DNA of 64,000 bases, from NCBI GenBank assembly GCA_029706075.1, contig JAINUG010000200.1:1190001-1254000 (forward strand), in the 5' to 3' direction. The notes beneath the pieces were generated by a model. That model was not told where the DNA came from and made no database searches. It was given only the letters and a program-made list of their open reading frames with translations. This DNA comes from Aldrovandia affinis (Eukaryota; Chordata; Actinopteri; Notacanthiformes; Halosauridae). Shown here piece by piece: positions 13,905-27,982 of this stretch (position 1 is the stretch's first letter; every line of letters starts with the position of its first letter). Position numbers and translations under genes: made by a program.

Positions 13905-14389
13905 AACCTCTGTTTATTTTCCAAACAATCATTGAAGGGTCTGAAATTCTGAAATCCTTTTTGCAGTAATTTATCCCCATCGGAGATACCATCTCATATC
14001 CTTTTTAGTGTGAACAGTGATCATTTAAAAAAAAGAACATCTTCATCTTCAGACCTTAACTTTCTAACTTCAGAATAACATATCCAACGCCATTTCATCC
14101 CCTGCCTTTTGTCTTTGAAGGGGCCCTGGGCTACAAAACATCCTTCCCGTTATGCACTTCAAAGATGGCACTCCACGCAGAATCTCTCATAGCTATAACT
14201 GGGAAAATAAGGAAAGACAATCTCTCGTTATCAGTAAAAAAACATCATCTCTTTTAATGAGTGATCTGTATTCAGTAAGATATCTACAAGTTGCCGCAGT
14301 GTGATGAACCAGTCATAACTCGGTACGCAATTGTGAGCCATATTCATAAACAAGCGCGCACAGCTTCCGTGACTGAAGGAGATTGCTGC

Positions 14390-14760
14390 GTGTTGCTGCT
14401 GTGACCCGCGTGAGACGGGGCGTGAGACTCTTTAGCAAGCGACTCTGTCGAAGCTGCCCTTTTCGGAGCTGGCCGGAAGTCAGAGTGCAGCGAGCCACCC
14501 CCGTCCCTTGCCCTCCCGACCTGGCGCCTGTCCCGACCACTTCACCGCCTGTGGCAGCCCCGACAAAAAGGCTGCGCCGCCTCACCGGCCGCCGCCTCCC
14601 CCCCGCAGTCGGCCTGTGCCAGCTCTCAGCGGGCGGGGGGTGGTGCAGCGAGTGGTGCGCGCGGGGGGTTGACCGAGAGAGCCGGCCATCATCGGTGAAG
14701 AAAAAAGCCCCCTGCTCCATCTGGCAGAACCGGGGGGATGTGGGGGACGGGGACACTGAG
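14390..14760. promoter_or_regulatory. CpG-rich patch upstream of the first visible exon (possible island)
   Basis: GC- and CpG-dense sequence stands out from the AT-rich intron on its left and ends about 570 bp before the exon at 15332. An open frame of about 220 codons crosses it, as expected in GC-rich DNA, but it resembles nothing I know and is not called as a gene. It could be an internal promoter or simply a GC-rich intronic segment. No TATA box or initiator could be assigned. Confidence 0.35.
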
Positions 14761-15180
14761 GGATTGGCAGCTAATCACGACACCTTAGGACGGCCGTGCC
14801 CTACATTCACACCCCGCCGCTCCAATCCATCATTGCCCAGCGGCACAGGAACAACTTCTCTCGCTTTCTTTGTTTCTCTCTTTTCCTCTTTCTTTCCTTC
14901 TCCCTTTCTTTTCCCCTCTCTGTGTATTCTGTCACACACTTCGAGGATGGCAGGCGACCGCTATCTCGGCAAAAATTTGATTCCGGAAAGAAGGGGCTGG
15001 AGATGCGAGGACACTGATGCTGACGCTGTTTTTGCTGGCAAATGAGTCTTGCGTCAGTGGCTGCCGGCTGGTTATAGCTCCAGTCAGATTCTCACACCGT
15101 GTCCCTCTTATCAGCTCGCTCCCACAGAGCGGCATCTCTAAAGGGCTGGGATGGCATGTGAAGGGACAGCTGCTACGTGA

Positions 15181-15522
<342 letters not shown>

Positions 15523-16388
15523 TAGTTTCTACTCTTGTTTTAGTCTTTGATGTCTTTATGAAGTGTTTGTATACTCTACCCATAGTTAAACCCTCAACTG
15601 TCACTGGCCCGCCGGCAGGCCGTCTACGTCATACAGCACGTACCGAAAATATTAACACGTATCAGATCGGGTGGAATCTTGTCTTTTCAGCAGTGGAGAC
15701 CAATTCACGTCAACTGGGATGTTGCAAAAAATCTTTCCTGATTCAAAGACAAATACTCTGTCTTGAAGTCTCAATATATGACAGATTGTTGGTAATATGG
15801 GCATCCTGATCACCATAAGGGTCTAACAAAAAGGTAGTGGCCCTGTTCTATGAGATGTGTGAATATGTTTGAGATAGGAGCGTTTTTTATCCTCGTGATG
15901 GTAAATCTTTGCCCACTCCTATCATTCTCCGATAAGTATTGGCCAAACAGCCCCCCTGAATGTCAGACAGCCATGATCGACATCGGTGTTCGACAGCCAC
16001 GATTCCATTTACGACCGGTGAGTAGCTACTGGTCACCCGGCATGTGGAAGTGCTGGCTCTGCCACCAGAAAACACCTATCAAATTCCTGTGGCATGGCCT
16101 TGTGCTCTGTACTAAAGAGGGACTGGCTTCAATGACTGACACAGCTAAAATAACCTGTAGCTTTTCAGTGTGTTGCCTGACTAAAGAAAACTAACAGGCA
16201 TTGTAAATAGTTTTGTGCAATGAGGGCAGACAATTTGTTATATATTATTTATCTATTATTATTATATTTATATATGATTTATATATATATTTTTTTATAT
16301 TTTTATTTTTTAAAGCTGATAATGGTAAATGCCTATTGGTTCGTTTTTAATATTGGAAAAAAAAGAAAAAAAGAAATGATGTTGTTGC

Positions 16389-16532
16389 ACGGAGGCTCGG
16401 AGGAGGCGGTACAGCGCCCACTACCGATCTGAGGACTACAGCAACAACCTCTCATACGAGGGCGGGGGCAATTGACATGAAAAAGAGAGGGTATAATTGA
16501 CAACAAAAAATAGGATAAAAATGGGGAATACA
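16389..16532 (+). mobile_element. tRNA-derived SINE family 2, 5'-truncated copy
   Basis: Matches only the 3' part of the full-length copy at 17.1 kb: the stretch from CGGAGG through CTACAGCAACAACCTCTCAT and CAATTGACATGAAAAAGAG to AAAAATGGGGAA. The tRNA-like head is missing. Confidence 0.7.
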
Positions 16533-16737
16533 TTTTTTTTAAGAAGTATGTTTTTTTGCACAGACTTAGTTGACGCATTGTACAAGGCATGCTAATCCAT
16601 AGGGCTCCTTTAAACGTGACTCCTTTACTGCTTTTCAAACATGACTTTATACACAAGAAAACTATACAATGCCTATTTTGTTGTATGTTTGATCTTCGGT
16701 CCTTTAGGCTGTGTTGTGTCCACATCATGTTTTTTAA

Positions 16738-17086
16738 CCGCATAAAATACAATGATACTAAACATAGGCATGTGGCATCTCAGTTCTTGAGCTATGACAA
16801 TGTGTTACCCCAATAAAATACAATGATACCCAAAGTTAGGCATGTGGCATCTTAGTTCTTGAGCTACGACAATGTGTTACCCCAATAAAATACAATGATG
16901 CCAAACATAGGCATGTGGCATCTCAGTTCTTGAGCTATGACAATGTGTTATCCCAATAAAATACAATGATACCCAAAGTTAGGCATGTGGCATCTTAGTT
17001 CTTGAGCTATGACAATGTGTTACCCCAATAAAATACAATGATGCCAAACATAGGCATGTGGCATCTCAGTTCTTGAGGTACAAACT
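16738..17086. repeat. Minisatellite, five 71/72-bp units in alternating A-B-A-B-A order
   Basis: The marker AAAATACAATGAT recurs at 16744, 16815, 16887, 16958 and 17030, giving spacings of 71, 72, 71 and 72 bp. Two unit types alternate. Type A carries AAACATAGGCATGTGGCATC with CTCAG; type B carries CCAAAGTTAGGCATGTGGCATC with TTAG. So the array grew by copying a 143-bp dimer. Each unit includes an AATAAA hexamer. The array lies between a truncated and a complete family-2 SINE. Confidence 0.95.
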
Positions 17087-17105
17087 GTTATTTTTGGGTA
17101 CGTCA

Positions 17106-17490
17106 GCCTCCCTGGTGGTGTAGCGGTACAATGTCCGACGCTGCCCACTGTGACTGAGGTTAGATTCCACCAGGTTGCGCCAGTTTCAGCTCTGGCCGGG
17201 AGCTCCACTAGGGGGCGGCAATTGGCTGTCTGCCCCAGGGAGGGGGGAGGGAAGCCGATACGATCTCTCTGCGTATAGGAGTGGCCCTGTGTACATACCA
17301 GAGTTACGGTAACGGCTTGGCTGGTTCCGACTCGGAGGTCGTGGTGGTCCGCCGCATGTCACTGCCGGTTCCAGAACTACGGCAGCAAGCTCTCGATATG
17401 AGGGAGGGGATCATTGACATGGAAAAATAGGGTGTAATTGGTTACTAAATTGGGAGAAAAATGGGTGGGAAAGCAGAAAGAGAAAATAGA
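17106..17490 (+). mobile_element. tRNA-derived SINE family 2, near full-length
   Basis: The tRNA-like head has an A box (TGGTGTAGCGGTA) and a B box (GGTTAGATTCC). A GC-rich body follows and the tail reads GGTTACTAAATTGGGAGAAA then A-rich sequence. The same family appears in antisense at 43.98-44.38 kb (where the B box reads GGTTCGAAACC), in a shorter antisense copy at 38.85 kb, and as a tail fragment at 16.39 kb. The family is clearly repeated; I cannot give a database name. Confidence 0.8.
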
Positions 17491-20307
17491 AAGAAATATA
17501 TATATATTTTGGTATGTCTAAATATGCGGAAATGTCAATATAGGGGGTGACGGTTAAGGGGTTAATCTCCAGGCCACGTTTGCTTTGGGCTGATGATTCC
17601 TTAGCACTGAGGTAGAAAGTGCAAAAAAGCCTTTACTTCTATTATGTATCCTACACTGCTCCATATCCCTGCTTCTTCTCTTGAGATGGAAGGAACATTT
17701 TGAACCACTCATAATGGAGGGATTAGTCTTAATGCATTTAATGTGTGCATGTGATTGAGCTGTAAGTATGTATTAATAACTTATTTATATATGTATGAGT
17801 GTGATTTAAACCCCTTCACTCTCAGGTAAGCACTATATGTACAGTGATCCATCACTGTTTACATTGCGTGCGCAGAAGAGCAATGTAATGCACTGCCTGT
17901 GTGCGGATGCAGTGACCCCCGCTTCCACCCCAACCAGTGCATTTCTACACGTCTGAAGCCTCAAGGAGCTTCTTCTTTCGTGTTGGCCTAACCTTGAAGG
18001 CTTTCTTTTAGCAATCGTGCCACTTTGTAAAAGACCTTTCTTTCTTGCAGCGGTAACGTTCGCCATTGTTGTAATTTACTTGCGAGGTCATCCCCCAGGG
18101 CTTGATATGAATCAGAAAGCTCTTTGGTGCAGTCTCCCCCCGCGTCCACGAATAAAAAAGATGGCCAATTAACTGATCAAAATGGTTGCCCTCTAATAGC
18201 GATGACAAGACTTCAGTGCTTCGGAAACTTCAATATTCCAAATGGAAAGGGGGGGTAAAACGGGGAGAGAGGGAAGTGTGACATGGCAACCCTGGGCGCG
18301 ATTAGCGCGTCTGCGAGCGTCCCCTGATAATCCTATTTAAAAGCACTTCAGTTGTCACTGCCTTCATAATCTTATAGAACGCTTTCATTTAAAAAGTAAA
18401 AATAAATCTGTCCCGTACTCGTTCATTCTGCTGTGAAAGCGGATTTTGATGCCGCTGAAATGTCAAGGTATGAGGCGGAACAAACAGAGGTCTGCCAGTT
18501 TTTTATAGAGAACCACAAGCGACTTGCTTTTTTAATCAAGATGATATTCTTTATTTAGTGTGCTTTCCAATTTCTTTTTTGAATGAAGTCTGGCATAGGG
18601 AGCATATCCATTTTTGTATCCATTCATTTTTCAGTTGTATTTGCTTATATTTGAGCTATATGCTGTCATGCCCTCATTACATCCACAAGCATCCTTGTTT
18701 TAGGCTGTTTTAAGTGTTCTCTTTTTCTGTTTTAAAAAGTTATTATATATAAATCATCTACATTTCAGACATTTCTGAAAAGGTACTTTTGAAGATACAT
18801 CGCCAAGTCTTCCACAGACAACCTCTTTTGGAAATGGGCAAATAGAGATATTTTTATTTTGGCATTGTATTTAGCAGTGACTTCATGGAATTGGCATTGC
18901 GTGGTAGCCTTGCCATATTGCCTTGCGTGACTTGCCTGCTGTAGCACGTTTATATTGCTTTGTCCCATCTTTTCTCAGTTTATTCATTCAAAATGAAGGG
19001 TAGACACTATGCAGTACAAAAATAACAAAATAAATGTGCTGAATATGAAAGCCAAGAAATGCTAGAATGTATGAGTTTAGTCACAGGGAATAAAAGTCTT
19101 GGGAAAGTTTTGTAACACACTTTGAAAGGGTTTAACAAATGTAAATATTTTGGCAGTAAACCTATTCAAATGCTACACATTTCCATTTCTTTCTGTAAAG
19201 TAGATAACTTTAATTGTGTAATAAAATGAGTATATATTGTCACTACAGTGTTACTACTGTGTAATTACACATGTCGTATGAAACACTAGCCCATTCCCTA
19301 ATCCTAACAATGGCCCCAATGCCAAATTTACCCCAAATCATACAGCCAACCCTAAACCATTCAACCCTAACAGCAACTATATGAGTTACATAGTGCAAAC
19401 AGTGCATAGTTACATAGAAGTTTCATAGCACTTGAATTTATAAAGTTCTTACTTATTTGACATTAATAATAAGTTCTACCTCATTCAGTGTGTGCTCTTG
19501 TTCAATTGAGCACTTTGATTTGAACTGCTTATGTTTAGCTAATTTTCACCTGTTTCAGTTATTTGATCTCAGTTTTTATGTGTAAAAAAGTGAACATGAA
19601 GGGCCTTTTTATTCACTAAGCACCAGATGGTAATGACTGGTAATGTCATCTTGGCCTATTGACATTTAACCTAGCCGGATGTCTTAAGACGATAAGCTGA
19701 TGATGTAGTAGCTAGGCTGTTACCTTCACATTTCTTGCAAATCCATGGCAAAAAACATAAATCACAGTATGATATTTGCATATTTGTCTTTCAGTGCTGC
19801 CCTTGTCTATGGCTCCGTGTTTACCGCTTTGCCTTGTTTGGCGTAGACATTATTTGGGAAGCTGTGTTATGAATTGGTCTCAATATGCTGACATGCCTCC
19901 TTTTGGGGGCCCTGAAGCTAACACTGTAAAATCTTCACCCGTCCCGAAGAGTTTCCAACATTGGCCATACGCAGCTGGATCTATACATAACGTCTTGGAT
20001 CTTTTCGTCTCTCTTCAGCGAAAAATAAACGCGTATAGCAGAGTGAGCAGTAAATACACGGCCCGTGATTTATTGCTGTCTTTAGCGTCTACGTTCTTCT
20101 GTTTTTTTATGCGCAATAAAAGTTATGGGGACTTTTTTTTGGTGCTTTTTCAAAACGGCTCCCCTTGACTGCAATGGCTATCACGAGGCACCTCGACAGT
20201 GCCCCTGCCCCAGCCTTTACGACCCGTCTACTCTCTTTCCTCCTCCATTACTGACCTTGGACACGCACTATTGCGTTCTCCTATATTAGTAAACCATATG
20301 TATTATT

Positions 20308-20328
20308 TTACAATGGGGGGGGGGGGAG
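20308..20328. repeat. Poly-G run
   Basis: About 13 consecutive G followed by A/G. Another G-rich run lies at about 20529-20556. These are simple runs in intron. Confidence 0.8.
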
Positions 20329-20824
20329 GAAAACACCCCCAGAGATTCAGGCATATTTTATTGAATCCCATGCACGTGGACCAACACGGAGACAAAAGGC
20401 GGAGTGTGTCGCCACAAGCTTCTTCGCTCTGTGGGTTTTCTGGGCCGAGACTGACAGTCTGGTCTGACCTCTGTGTTTGCTCTATAAATTCAACAAATGA
20501 GGATTAGATGAGAATGTGATAGCTGAAGGGGGTGGGGGGGGGGGACGGGGCGGGGGTGAGTGAGCGTGAGGGTGGAGGGGTTGATTTCGCCCTCCTGAAA
20601 TTATTCAAGGTTTGGGTGTCGTGCTGTAGCTCTGGCACAGTGTACCCTCTCCTGTTTCAAGGCTGCTGCAGACCAGCAAATTCACACGTTTTCCAGAACA
20701 ATATGCGAGCGAAACTGTACCGGCCTGGCTCTCGTCCAAAGTCAGCGTGGCTAACCAATCGTGACATGTTCCTTTTCAGGTCACCAGCACCAGTGTCCAA
20801 ACTATTTATTTTAGAAAATGCTAA

Positions 20825-21262
<438 letters not shown>

Positions 21263-21310
21263 CCGGCACTTCTCTGGCCCTTAAAGGAATCTCGGGCTGC
21301 TGACACATCA

Positions 21311-21761
21311 TCAGTCATTCACCTGGATCTTGAGTTAATTTGACACACAAGAAAAGAGAATTCAATAAGCATTTAGAAACGTATCCCAGACAAATTAATC
21401 TGGTTTATCTGGGTCATGCTGAACACATAACCAAGTAAGTGGTAGATTTATGAACACTGGACGCAAAACCAACATCTTTTTCTGGTGTATATCTTATTTG
21501 GTGATGGCGTAGATTAAATTGACCTGTGTACGTAACTCATAAGTGTTGCTTTCATTTTGGTGATCACTGAGCTGTATTTGTAAAGAAAAACAAAACAGCA
21601 CTTCCATTTAATTGTGAGTCATATCTACAGAAAAATATTGACCCAGGCCTGTGCTTTCTAATGCGATGAGTAGTTCAGCTTTTTATTAGATATACAGGTC
21701 ATCATTGAGACATGCAAAGAACAGAGCTGTAAACTTTGAATGAAGTTATGCTCAGAAAGCA
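21311..21761 (+). repeat. Unidentified dispersed repeat, copy 1 (module B)
   Basis: About 450 bp from CACCTGGATCTTGAGTTAAT to CTCAGAAAGCA is repeated at 23248-23687 in the same orientation. Long identical blocks include CTTTCTAATGCGATGAGTAG and GTTCAGCTTTTTATTAGATA. No terminal repeats, RT motif or tRNA-like promoter was seen. Confidence 0.85.
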
Positions 21762-21948
21762 CATTCATCACATGACGGAGAACACACACGGCCTTGAGTG
21801 AATGAGGCCTCCACTCACATCAGCTGTGATAGGATCACTTTCACCACCTTTTAACTGCGATCTCCCAATCTACCAATACATCAACCCCCTCATGGAGGCT
21901 GTATGAAGTCTATTGGGTTATTATCTTTACAAGAAAAAAGGCCACAGA

Positions 21949-21969
21949 CACACACACACACACACACAG
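21949..21969. repeat. Short (CA)n
   Basis: About ten CA units in intron. Confidence 0.85.
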
Positions 21970-23109
21970 ACATTTGAGATACTGTATTGAGCCCAATTGG
22001 GTTTCCACACCATTTTGTTTTCTCCCGAACAATATTACTTCCCCCCCTATAATACCTTGAATTGTGGGCATTGTGATTTGGGGTGTTCTCCACGACACAC
22101 CTCCCGCTTTGCCTTCCCATCAAGACAAATGGGAAGTCCCCCCAGCCCCGCGCAGAGTCGTGCATCATCATTAACGGAACCGTCTTGCATGGAGAAGCCA
22201 ATTGGCTCCCCCGTCCCGGCCGGCGCGCCGCTCATCCGCCAGAGCAGTCAATCAGCGCTCGCCGGGCCTGACAGAGTAATACATTTTAAGTCCAGGCCAT
22301 TACCACAGCGGTTGACCCGAGCGCCTCTGTCAGAGGTGGGCAGGCTTGATAAGACTGCCAGGACCAGCAGTTCAATTTTCAGGCCTTGTGAGTCTTATTC
22401 TAGGGATCTTTCTTTTTTTTTTTTACCGCTTGGTGGATCGGCAGAGGCCTACTGTGACATCCGCCGCCATGGCCCCACCCCGCCCCTCCCGGCAGGTAGT
22501 GCCGGTGCAGAATGGCTACACGTTCCAGCACTCCGTGGGCAGCTAACTGGCAAGCGCCACTTCAGATCCCCGTTAAAGGGACGGCTTCTCTGGGCCGACA
22601 AAGTGGCCATTGCAGCCCTGACCAGGTTTCACCCGTTCCGTTTTGCAGTTAATGGCGTTGAGGCCAGCCTGGGTGTGTTACGGCCCTGTCTGTCTCAATG
22701 CTGTCCCTACTATCAAAGTTCACATCATCAAGGGGTGTTCACGTACCCTGAGCTCCGGCTCCCTTTCTGAATGTGTTTTCCCATCTTTGTCGTGTTCGTA
22801 CGTGAGGATTTATACCTTTGAGATTCAGTGCATGTCATTCTTCTGTAGGTAGTCAGTCGTGATACAGACACTGGGTATTCAGAACAACATGCTCTGAGAT
22901 GAACTCACTCGATTCGCAGCGTGTATGACAGTGTAGTTTCATCTTAGCTAATCAATATTTTATTTAGTTTGAACTCCATTTTTGAGCTTATTGTTTCCTG
23001 CTAGCTCTACAGTATGTATCAGTCAGTATGCTCCATTGTGATCCTTAAGTCCAAATGTATTTCTGTGTGTCTGCACTAATGCTTTTTTATTACTATTGTT
23101 GTTTAATTT

Positions 23110-23837
23110 TGATATCCTAATTCTATTCTTTATTTTATTTCTCATGGAAGTACTGGTTAATTAACATAGCTATTCTGGCTTCATGGTAACACCTTCAGTA
23201 TTTATTTCCATATTCATATGCAGTGCAGTACATGTTAGCACATACCCTCAGTCAATTACCTGGATCTTGAGTTAATTTGACACAATTTGGAAATGTATGG
23301 CAGACAAATTCATCAGGTTTATCTGGAGCATGCTGAACACACAACCAAGTAAGTAACCCTTAAGTGGTCGATTTATGAACACTGGACACAAAACCAACAT
23401 CTTTTTCTGGTTTATATCTTATTTGGTGATGGCGTAGATTCAATCAACTTGTGTACGTAACTCACAAATAAATGCAAGTATTACTTTTGTTCACAAACAC
23501 TGTTTGGGAAGTTCAAAACAGCACTTCCATTGAATTGAGTCATATCTACAGAAAAATATCGATTGAACCCAGGCCTGTGCTTTCTAATGCGATGAGTAGT
23601 TCAGCTTTTTATTAGATATACAGATCATCATTGAGACATGCAAAGGATGAAGCTGTAAAGTTTGAATGAAACTACACTCAGAAAGCAATCGATATCCAAA
23701 TTTTATGCTTTATTTTATCTCCCATGGATTTACTGGTTAATTAACATTCGCTATTAACACTATTCTGGCTTCAGGGTAAATACTTCAGCATTTTTTCCAT
23801 ATTCATATACAGTGCAGTACATATTAGCACATACCTT
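23110..23837 (+). repeat. Unidentified repeat, copy 2, organised A-B-A
   Basis: Module A (GATATCC ... TACTGGTTAATTAACAT ... CAGTGCAGTACATGTTAGCA) occurs at about 23110-23247 and again at 23691-23837. These flank module B at 23248-23687, which is the copy of 21311-21761. So a unit of roughly 580 bp is tandemly repeated at least in part. It could be an unknown non-autonomous element, with module A as its long terminal direct repeats, or a partly decayed large-unit satellite. Confidence 0.75.
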
Positions 23838-24504
23838 ACTTGACAAACAAAATCTGATGAATAATGTTCTATAAGTAGTGCTTTCCCAGTTGCATGAAAT
23901 ATGGGACTGGCTTATTAAAAGATTTAATTTTACCAGGGGACTCAGAGCAGATGTTTCTCAGCTCATTCTCAGCAATGAGCTGAGAAATAGGTGATATCAC
24001 TTTTTTTTCTTGCCTAGTTTAGCTCCATTCGTCAAGTATGCATCCCCTGTGCACTTTCTGCTAACTTTATTGTCATATCTACAGTGCTTTGTCTGTGGGA
24101 GAAAAGGGGTGTTTAACCGATATTGGTAGCACGAGATAAAAATAAATCTTGATGACTTAATTAAAACATCACACTTGATGATGATCTGCCAACTTAGACT
24201 GAAATAATGAGCACAGAGGCATGTGCACACACACACACGCATGAACACACACACACAAAGACGGGGTCTTTGAAGTGGAATAGAAAGCAATTAGCTCTTA
24301 CTTGATTTTTAAGGGTTATTTATCTATTACATTTGCTTATTCAATTTATAGGCGCTTATAATCCAGACACTAAATAAAGTCCACAGTCACATTTTGAACA
24401 TTAAGAATGTGGTTACAATTGCAGTGCAGTGTGTCTGACTACAATACAGAGATCTGGGGTCTGATAGTCAGTGGAGAGAGATGTGGGGACTGGACCTGTA
24501 ATGA

Positions 24505-24836
<332 letters not shown>

Positions 24837-24975
24837 GTGTGTATATATTTCAGGCTATGTGTGTATGTGTGGTATGTTGGGTATGTTGACTGGTGGGGTG
24901 TGTTGGTGTGTGTTCCAGGCTATGTGTGGTGTCTTGGGTACTGATAGGGTGTGTGTGTGGAGACAGCAGATCTGC

Positions 24976-25004
24976 CACACACACACACACACACACACAC
25001 ACAC
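24976..25004. repeat. (CA)n microsatellite, complementary to the GT block
   Basis: About 14 CA units lie 167 bp downstream of the second GT run, so the transcript could fold back on the GT tract. Confidence 0.95.
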
Positions 25005-26286
25005 CGGTCCGAGAGGAAATGGAGATCTCGTGCAGCTGCGTGATTTACATCGCCGCGTCCAGCGGTTCGGACGGGGGGGACCATCAGAGGGGGTTGCCGA
25101 GGAGCGATCGCAGGCGATAAGCGATAATGAAATTAACTACAAAGGCAACGTAACCGGGTCACTTCTCCTCAGTGAACAAATCCACCACCGCGGACTGACT
25201 AAAGCAACAAATACTCCGGTGCACTTCGTCCTTTATTGCGGTCAGAGGGCAGCGGTGATGGAGGGCAGAACGAGGGGGCCGGTTCCAGAGCACAGAGCCC
25301 GGAATGTTCCGCTGTCCTCCTTTCCGCCAGGATTGCATTAAAAGGGCTGTTTGTTTTCAATACCTCTCCCGGTTTTGAAAAATGAATGGATGTTTAAAAA
25401 TAAAAAGGAATTGAAAAGCGTTAAAAAAGGAAAAGGCCGTGGAATCACAGCTGGGCAACATTACTCAAGTGAAGAGTTACATCTTTACTTTGCCATTTTA
25501 TAGTGCCTGTCTGCAGAACAACTTACTGCACTACATTGTTATAAGAGCCTGTTCTGTTTCCCGGTCTCTAAAGTGGTACTTTTAATGGATTTTTAATAGT
25601 CTCGCCCACCTAATTATAATTATAAAATGCACCACCAGCATCTGTATTGATCTTTGGTTGCTTCACTTTGCCTTTAGACATCCAGGTGTCCAGAAGAGGC
25701 AACAAACCACACGCGAAAGCAGCATAGCAATCACTTGACTGCCGAGAAAAGAATGGAAACGGCAAAAATCCTTTAAAAAGTTCACACTGACGTGATACTT
25801 CCTGCGAAAGAAAGTCTGTATTTCTCTCTGAATGCACGCCCTGGGTATACGGCTAATAGGACGGATGACAAAGAGTGTAATTCTACCGTCGGTGTGGGGG
25901 TTGGAGAAGCTAGCGTAGCACGTACAGATGCTGTCAGCGTTTCCCGTTGGGCCTTGGGAGAGTGGAGAAATCTTTCCAGGGCCACTTTACGCGAAGCATG
26001 AAAATAACATGTGTGTGAGCGCTATTTATTGACCCATAAACAGGGCCGGCTTATGAGTTATTCTTTAAATAAACGGTGGCCGCTGTCGCGGGCCTGTTAT
26101 TTCCGTGATGAATCCTCATGGCTTCCAGGGCGCGGGCTGAGAGCTTCTGGTAATGCGCAGAAATATTTGTCAGCTATTAGTGTGGCTAAGTCGTGCTGCT
26201 TGACGCGCATGAGGAACAGGATGCCTTATTTACGCAGCCTGCTGTCCTCCGCGGTGTCCTTAGGCAGACAGGCAGAGAGCGGCGAC

Positions 26287-26371
26287 TTTGCCCATCTCAA
26301 AGGAGAGGGAGAGGGAGAGAAAGAGCGAAAAAAAGAATCAGAGAGAGAGCCAGAAAGACAGACAGAGAGAC

Positions 26372-26428
<57 letters not shown>
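26287..26428. repeat. (GA)n / GACA microsatellite
   Basis: A purine-rich stretch with GACAGA repeats passes into a pure GA run at about 26383-26427. Confidence 0.95.
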
Positions 26429-26938
26429 ACAAAATGGAACATGGGCCGTGTGCGAGAGAGAGGAAGAGACATGACACTTTGATCACCGAGGCTGTGAACA
26501 CTTCTGTGCTTTGTACTTGCGTCAAGAACCGTGTCTGCCTTCTAATTTCTCCTAAATGAAAACAGAGCGGTGGCCCACCTGCACTGTGTCGCCCCTCGTG
26601 ACATTGAAAGCTTGAGGTGAGCTATCTGCTGTTGGGGCGGTTAGACGGGCGATGTGAGACAGCTCTGACACATGCCCTTATATGGTGTCGTTTCAAAAAC
26701 TCAACACCCTGGATTGCGAAAAGAAAGAGTTTAGCTGTAGTGCCTTTGCTGACGGCTGGCTGGAGCTGCCACTACAGGGGCCGCCGAACGTTGGAGTGGC
26801 ACTAAGGGGGTGGGGTCCTTTGGGTCTGGGATTTCAGGCACTGCTTATCCTGGGCCGGAATGGGGGGTTGCCCCAAACTCTGGGCATATGGGCATATGGG
26901 AATATGGGACCATGGGCCGGGCCTCCACATAGGTGCAG

Positions 26939-27112
26939 TTACATTTACATTACATTTTAAGCATTTAGCAGACGCTCTTATCCAGAGCGACTTACAAGAT
27001 GTGCATCAATACATGGTAGGAACAATCATAGTTAGCGCACGAGATCAGTGCAGGAATACAGCAATAGACATCATTGCAGGCATCTGCGTACCATACCTGT
27101 AACACCGGGAAG
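26939..27112 (-). mobile_element. L2-clade LINE 3' end, 5'-truncated, copy 1
   Basis: Read on the minus strand, this ends in GTAAGTCGCTCTGGATAAGA, then GCGTCTGCTAAATGC, and TGTAA-like tail repeats. That is the same stem-loop and tail found on the family-1 SINE. The upstream about 110 bp (GTGTTACAGGTATGGTACGC ... CATGTATTGATGCACATC) is shared with the copy at 49.45 kb but not with the SINE. The simplest reading is the 3' untranslated end of an L2-type (UnaL2-like) LINE, heavily 5'-truncated as usual. No reverse transcriptase coding remains. Confidence 0.7.
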
Positions 27113-27623
27113 GAAAAGGTTAGTGAATAAAAAATTAAAAATGTTTTAAAGAGTATAGTGTTGAACAAGTAAACAGTGGTGAAGACAATTTAGCTAGATG
27201 GACAGAGATCAGGGGTAGTGGCAGTGTACCAAGTGACTATGTATTCTGTCATACTTGGTACACTGTAAGTGAATGGGGCCTATTCACACCCCCTCTGATG
27301 TCTGCTGCATTGAAAGTGCAGGGATGTCCGGGTTATACATTTGTGAAAACGGGGAGTTGTTTTCTTATCGACTTTTGGTCAGGCACAAGCTATTCTGTCA
27401 GCTTGGAGATGCAACACAAAAGTGGACCCTTGAGCTTTCATCTCAGGGAAAATCTGCAGGGAGCGGTTTTGGAATTGTTCAAATTGTTGGATCTAGACTT
27501 ACTTCAGCATGTTAAACCAAACAGGCCTCCTAGAGAACTTTGCCCTGAAAGGACTAATAATATGTATAATAATAAGAATAATCTCTCTCCTGTCTCCCTG
27601 GGACCTCAGCTACTCCTACATAC

Positions 27624-27628
27624 AGACA

Positions 27629-27680
<52 letters not shown>

Positions 27681-27908
27681 GACACACACACACACACCCA
27701 CAAACACACACACACACAGACACATGGACACACACACACCCACACAGACACACACACCCACAAACAAACACACAAGGACCTACACACATACACACACACA
27801 CAGAGACACACACATACACACACAGACATACAGAGACAAACACACACAGAGACAGACACATACACACACAGACATACAGAGACAAACACATACAGAGACA
27901 GACCCACA

Positions 27909-27972
<64 letters not shown>

Positions 27973-27982
27973 CTCTCTCTCT
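27624..27982. repeat. Long CA-rich microsatellite/minisatellite
   Basis: About 350 bp of CA runs is interrupted by CAGAGACA, CATACAGAGACA and CCCACA variants and ends in a short CT run. Threonine-histidine and valine-cysteine open frames over it are artefacts. Confidence 0.97.

Noticed and set aside
14383-15045. 220-codon plus-strand open frame upstream of the first visible exon
   Set aside because: It lies in GC-rich DNA where stops are rare, has an opposing 147-codon frame, and shows no domain or similarity to known proteins. It is treated as a CpG-rich patch only.
17106-17200. Functional tRNA gene
   Set aside because: A and B boxes are present, but there is no tRNA cloverleaf and the sequence runs on into a repeated body and A-rich tail. 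It is a tRNA-derived SINE head.
21997-22770. 257-codon plus-strand open frame
   Set aside because: No family motif, no splice-consistent link to pard3 and several overlapping frames in the same GC-rich stretch; likely chance.
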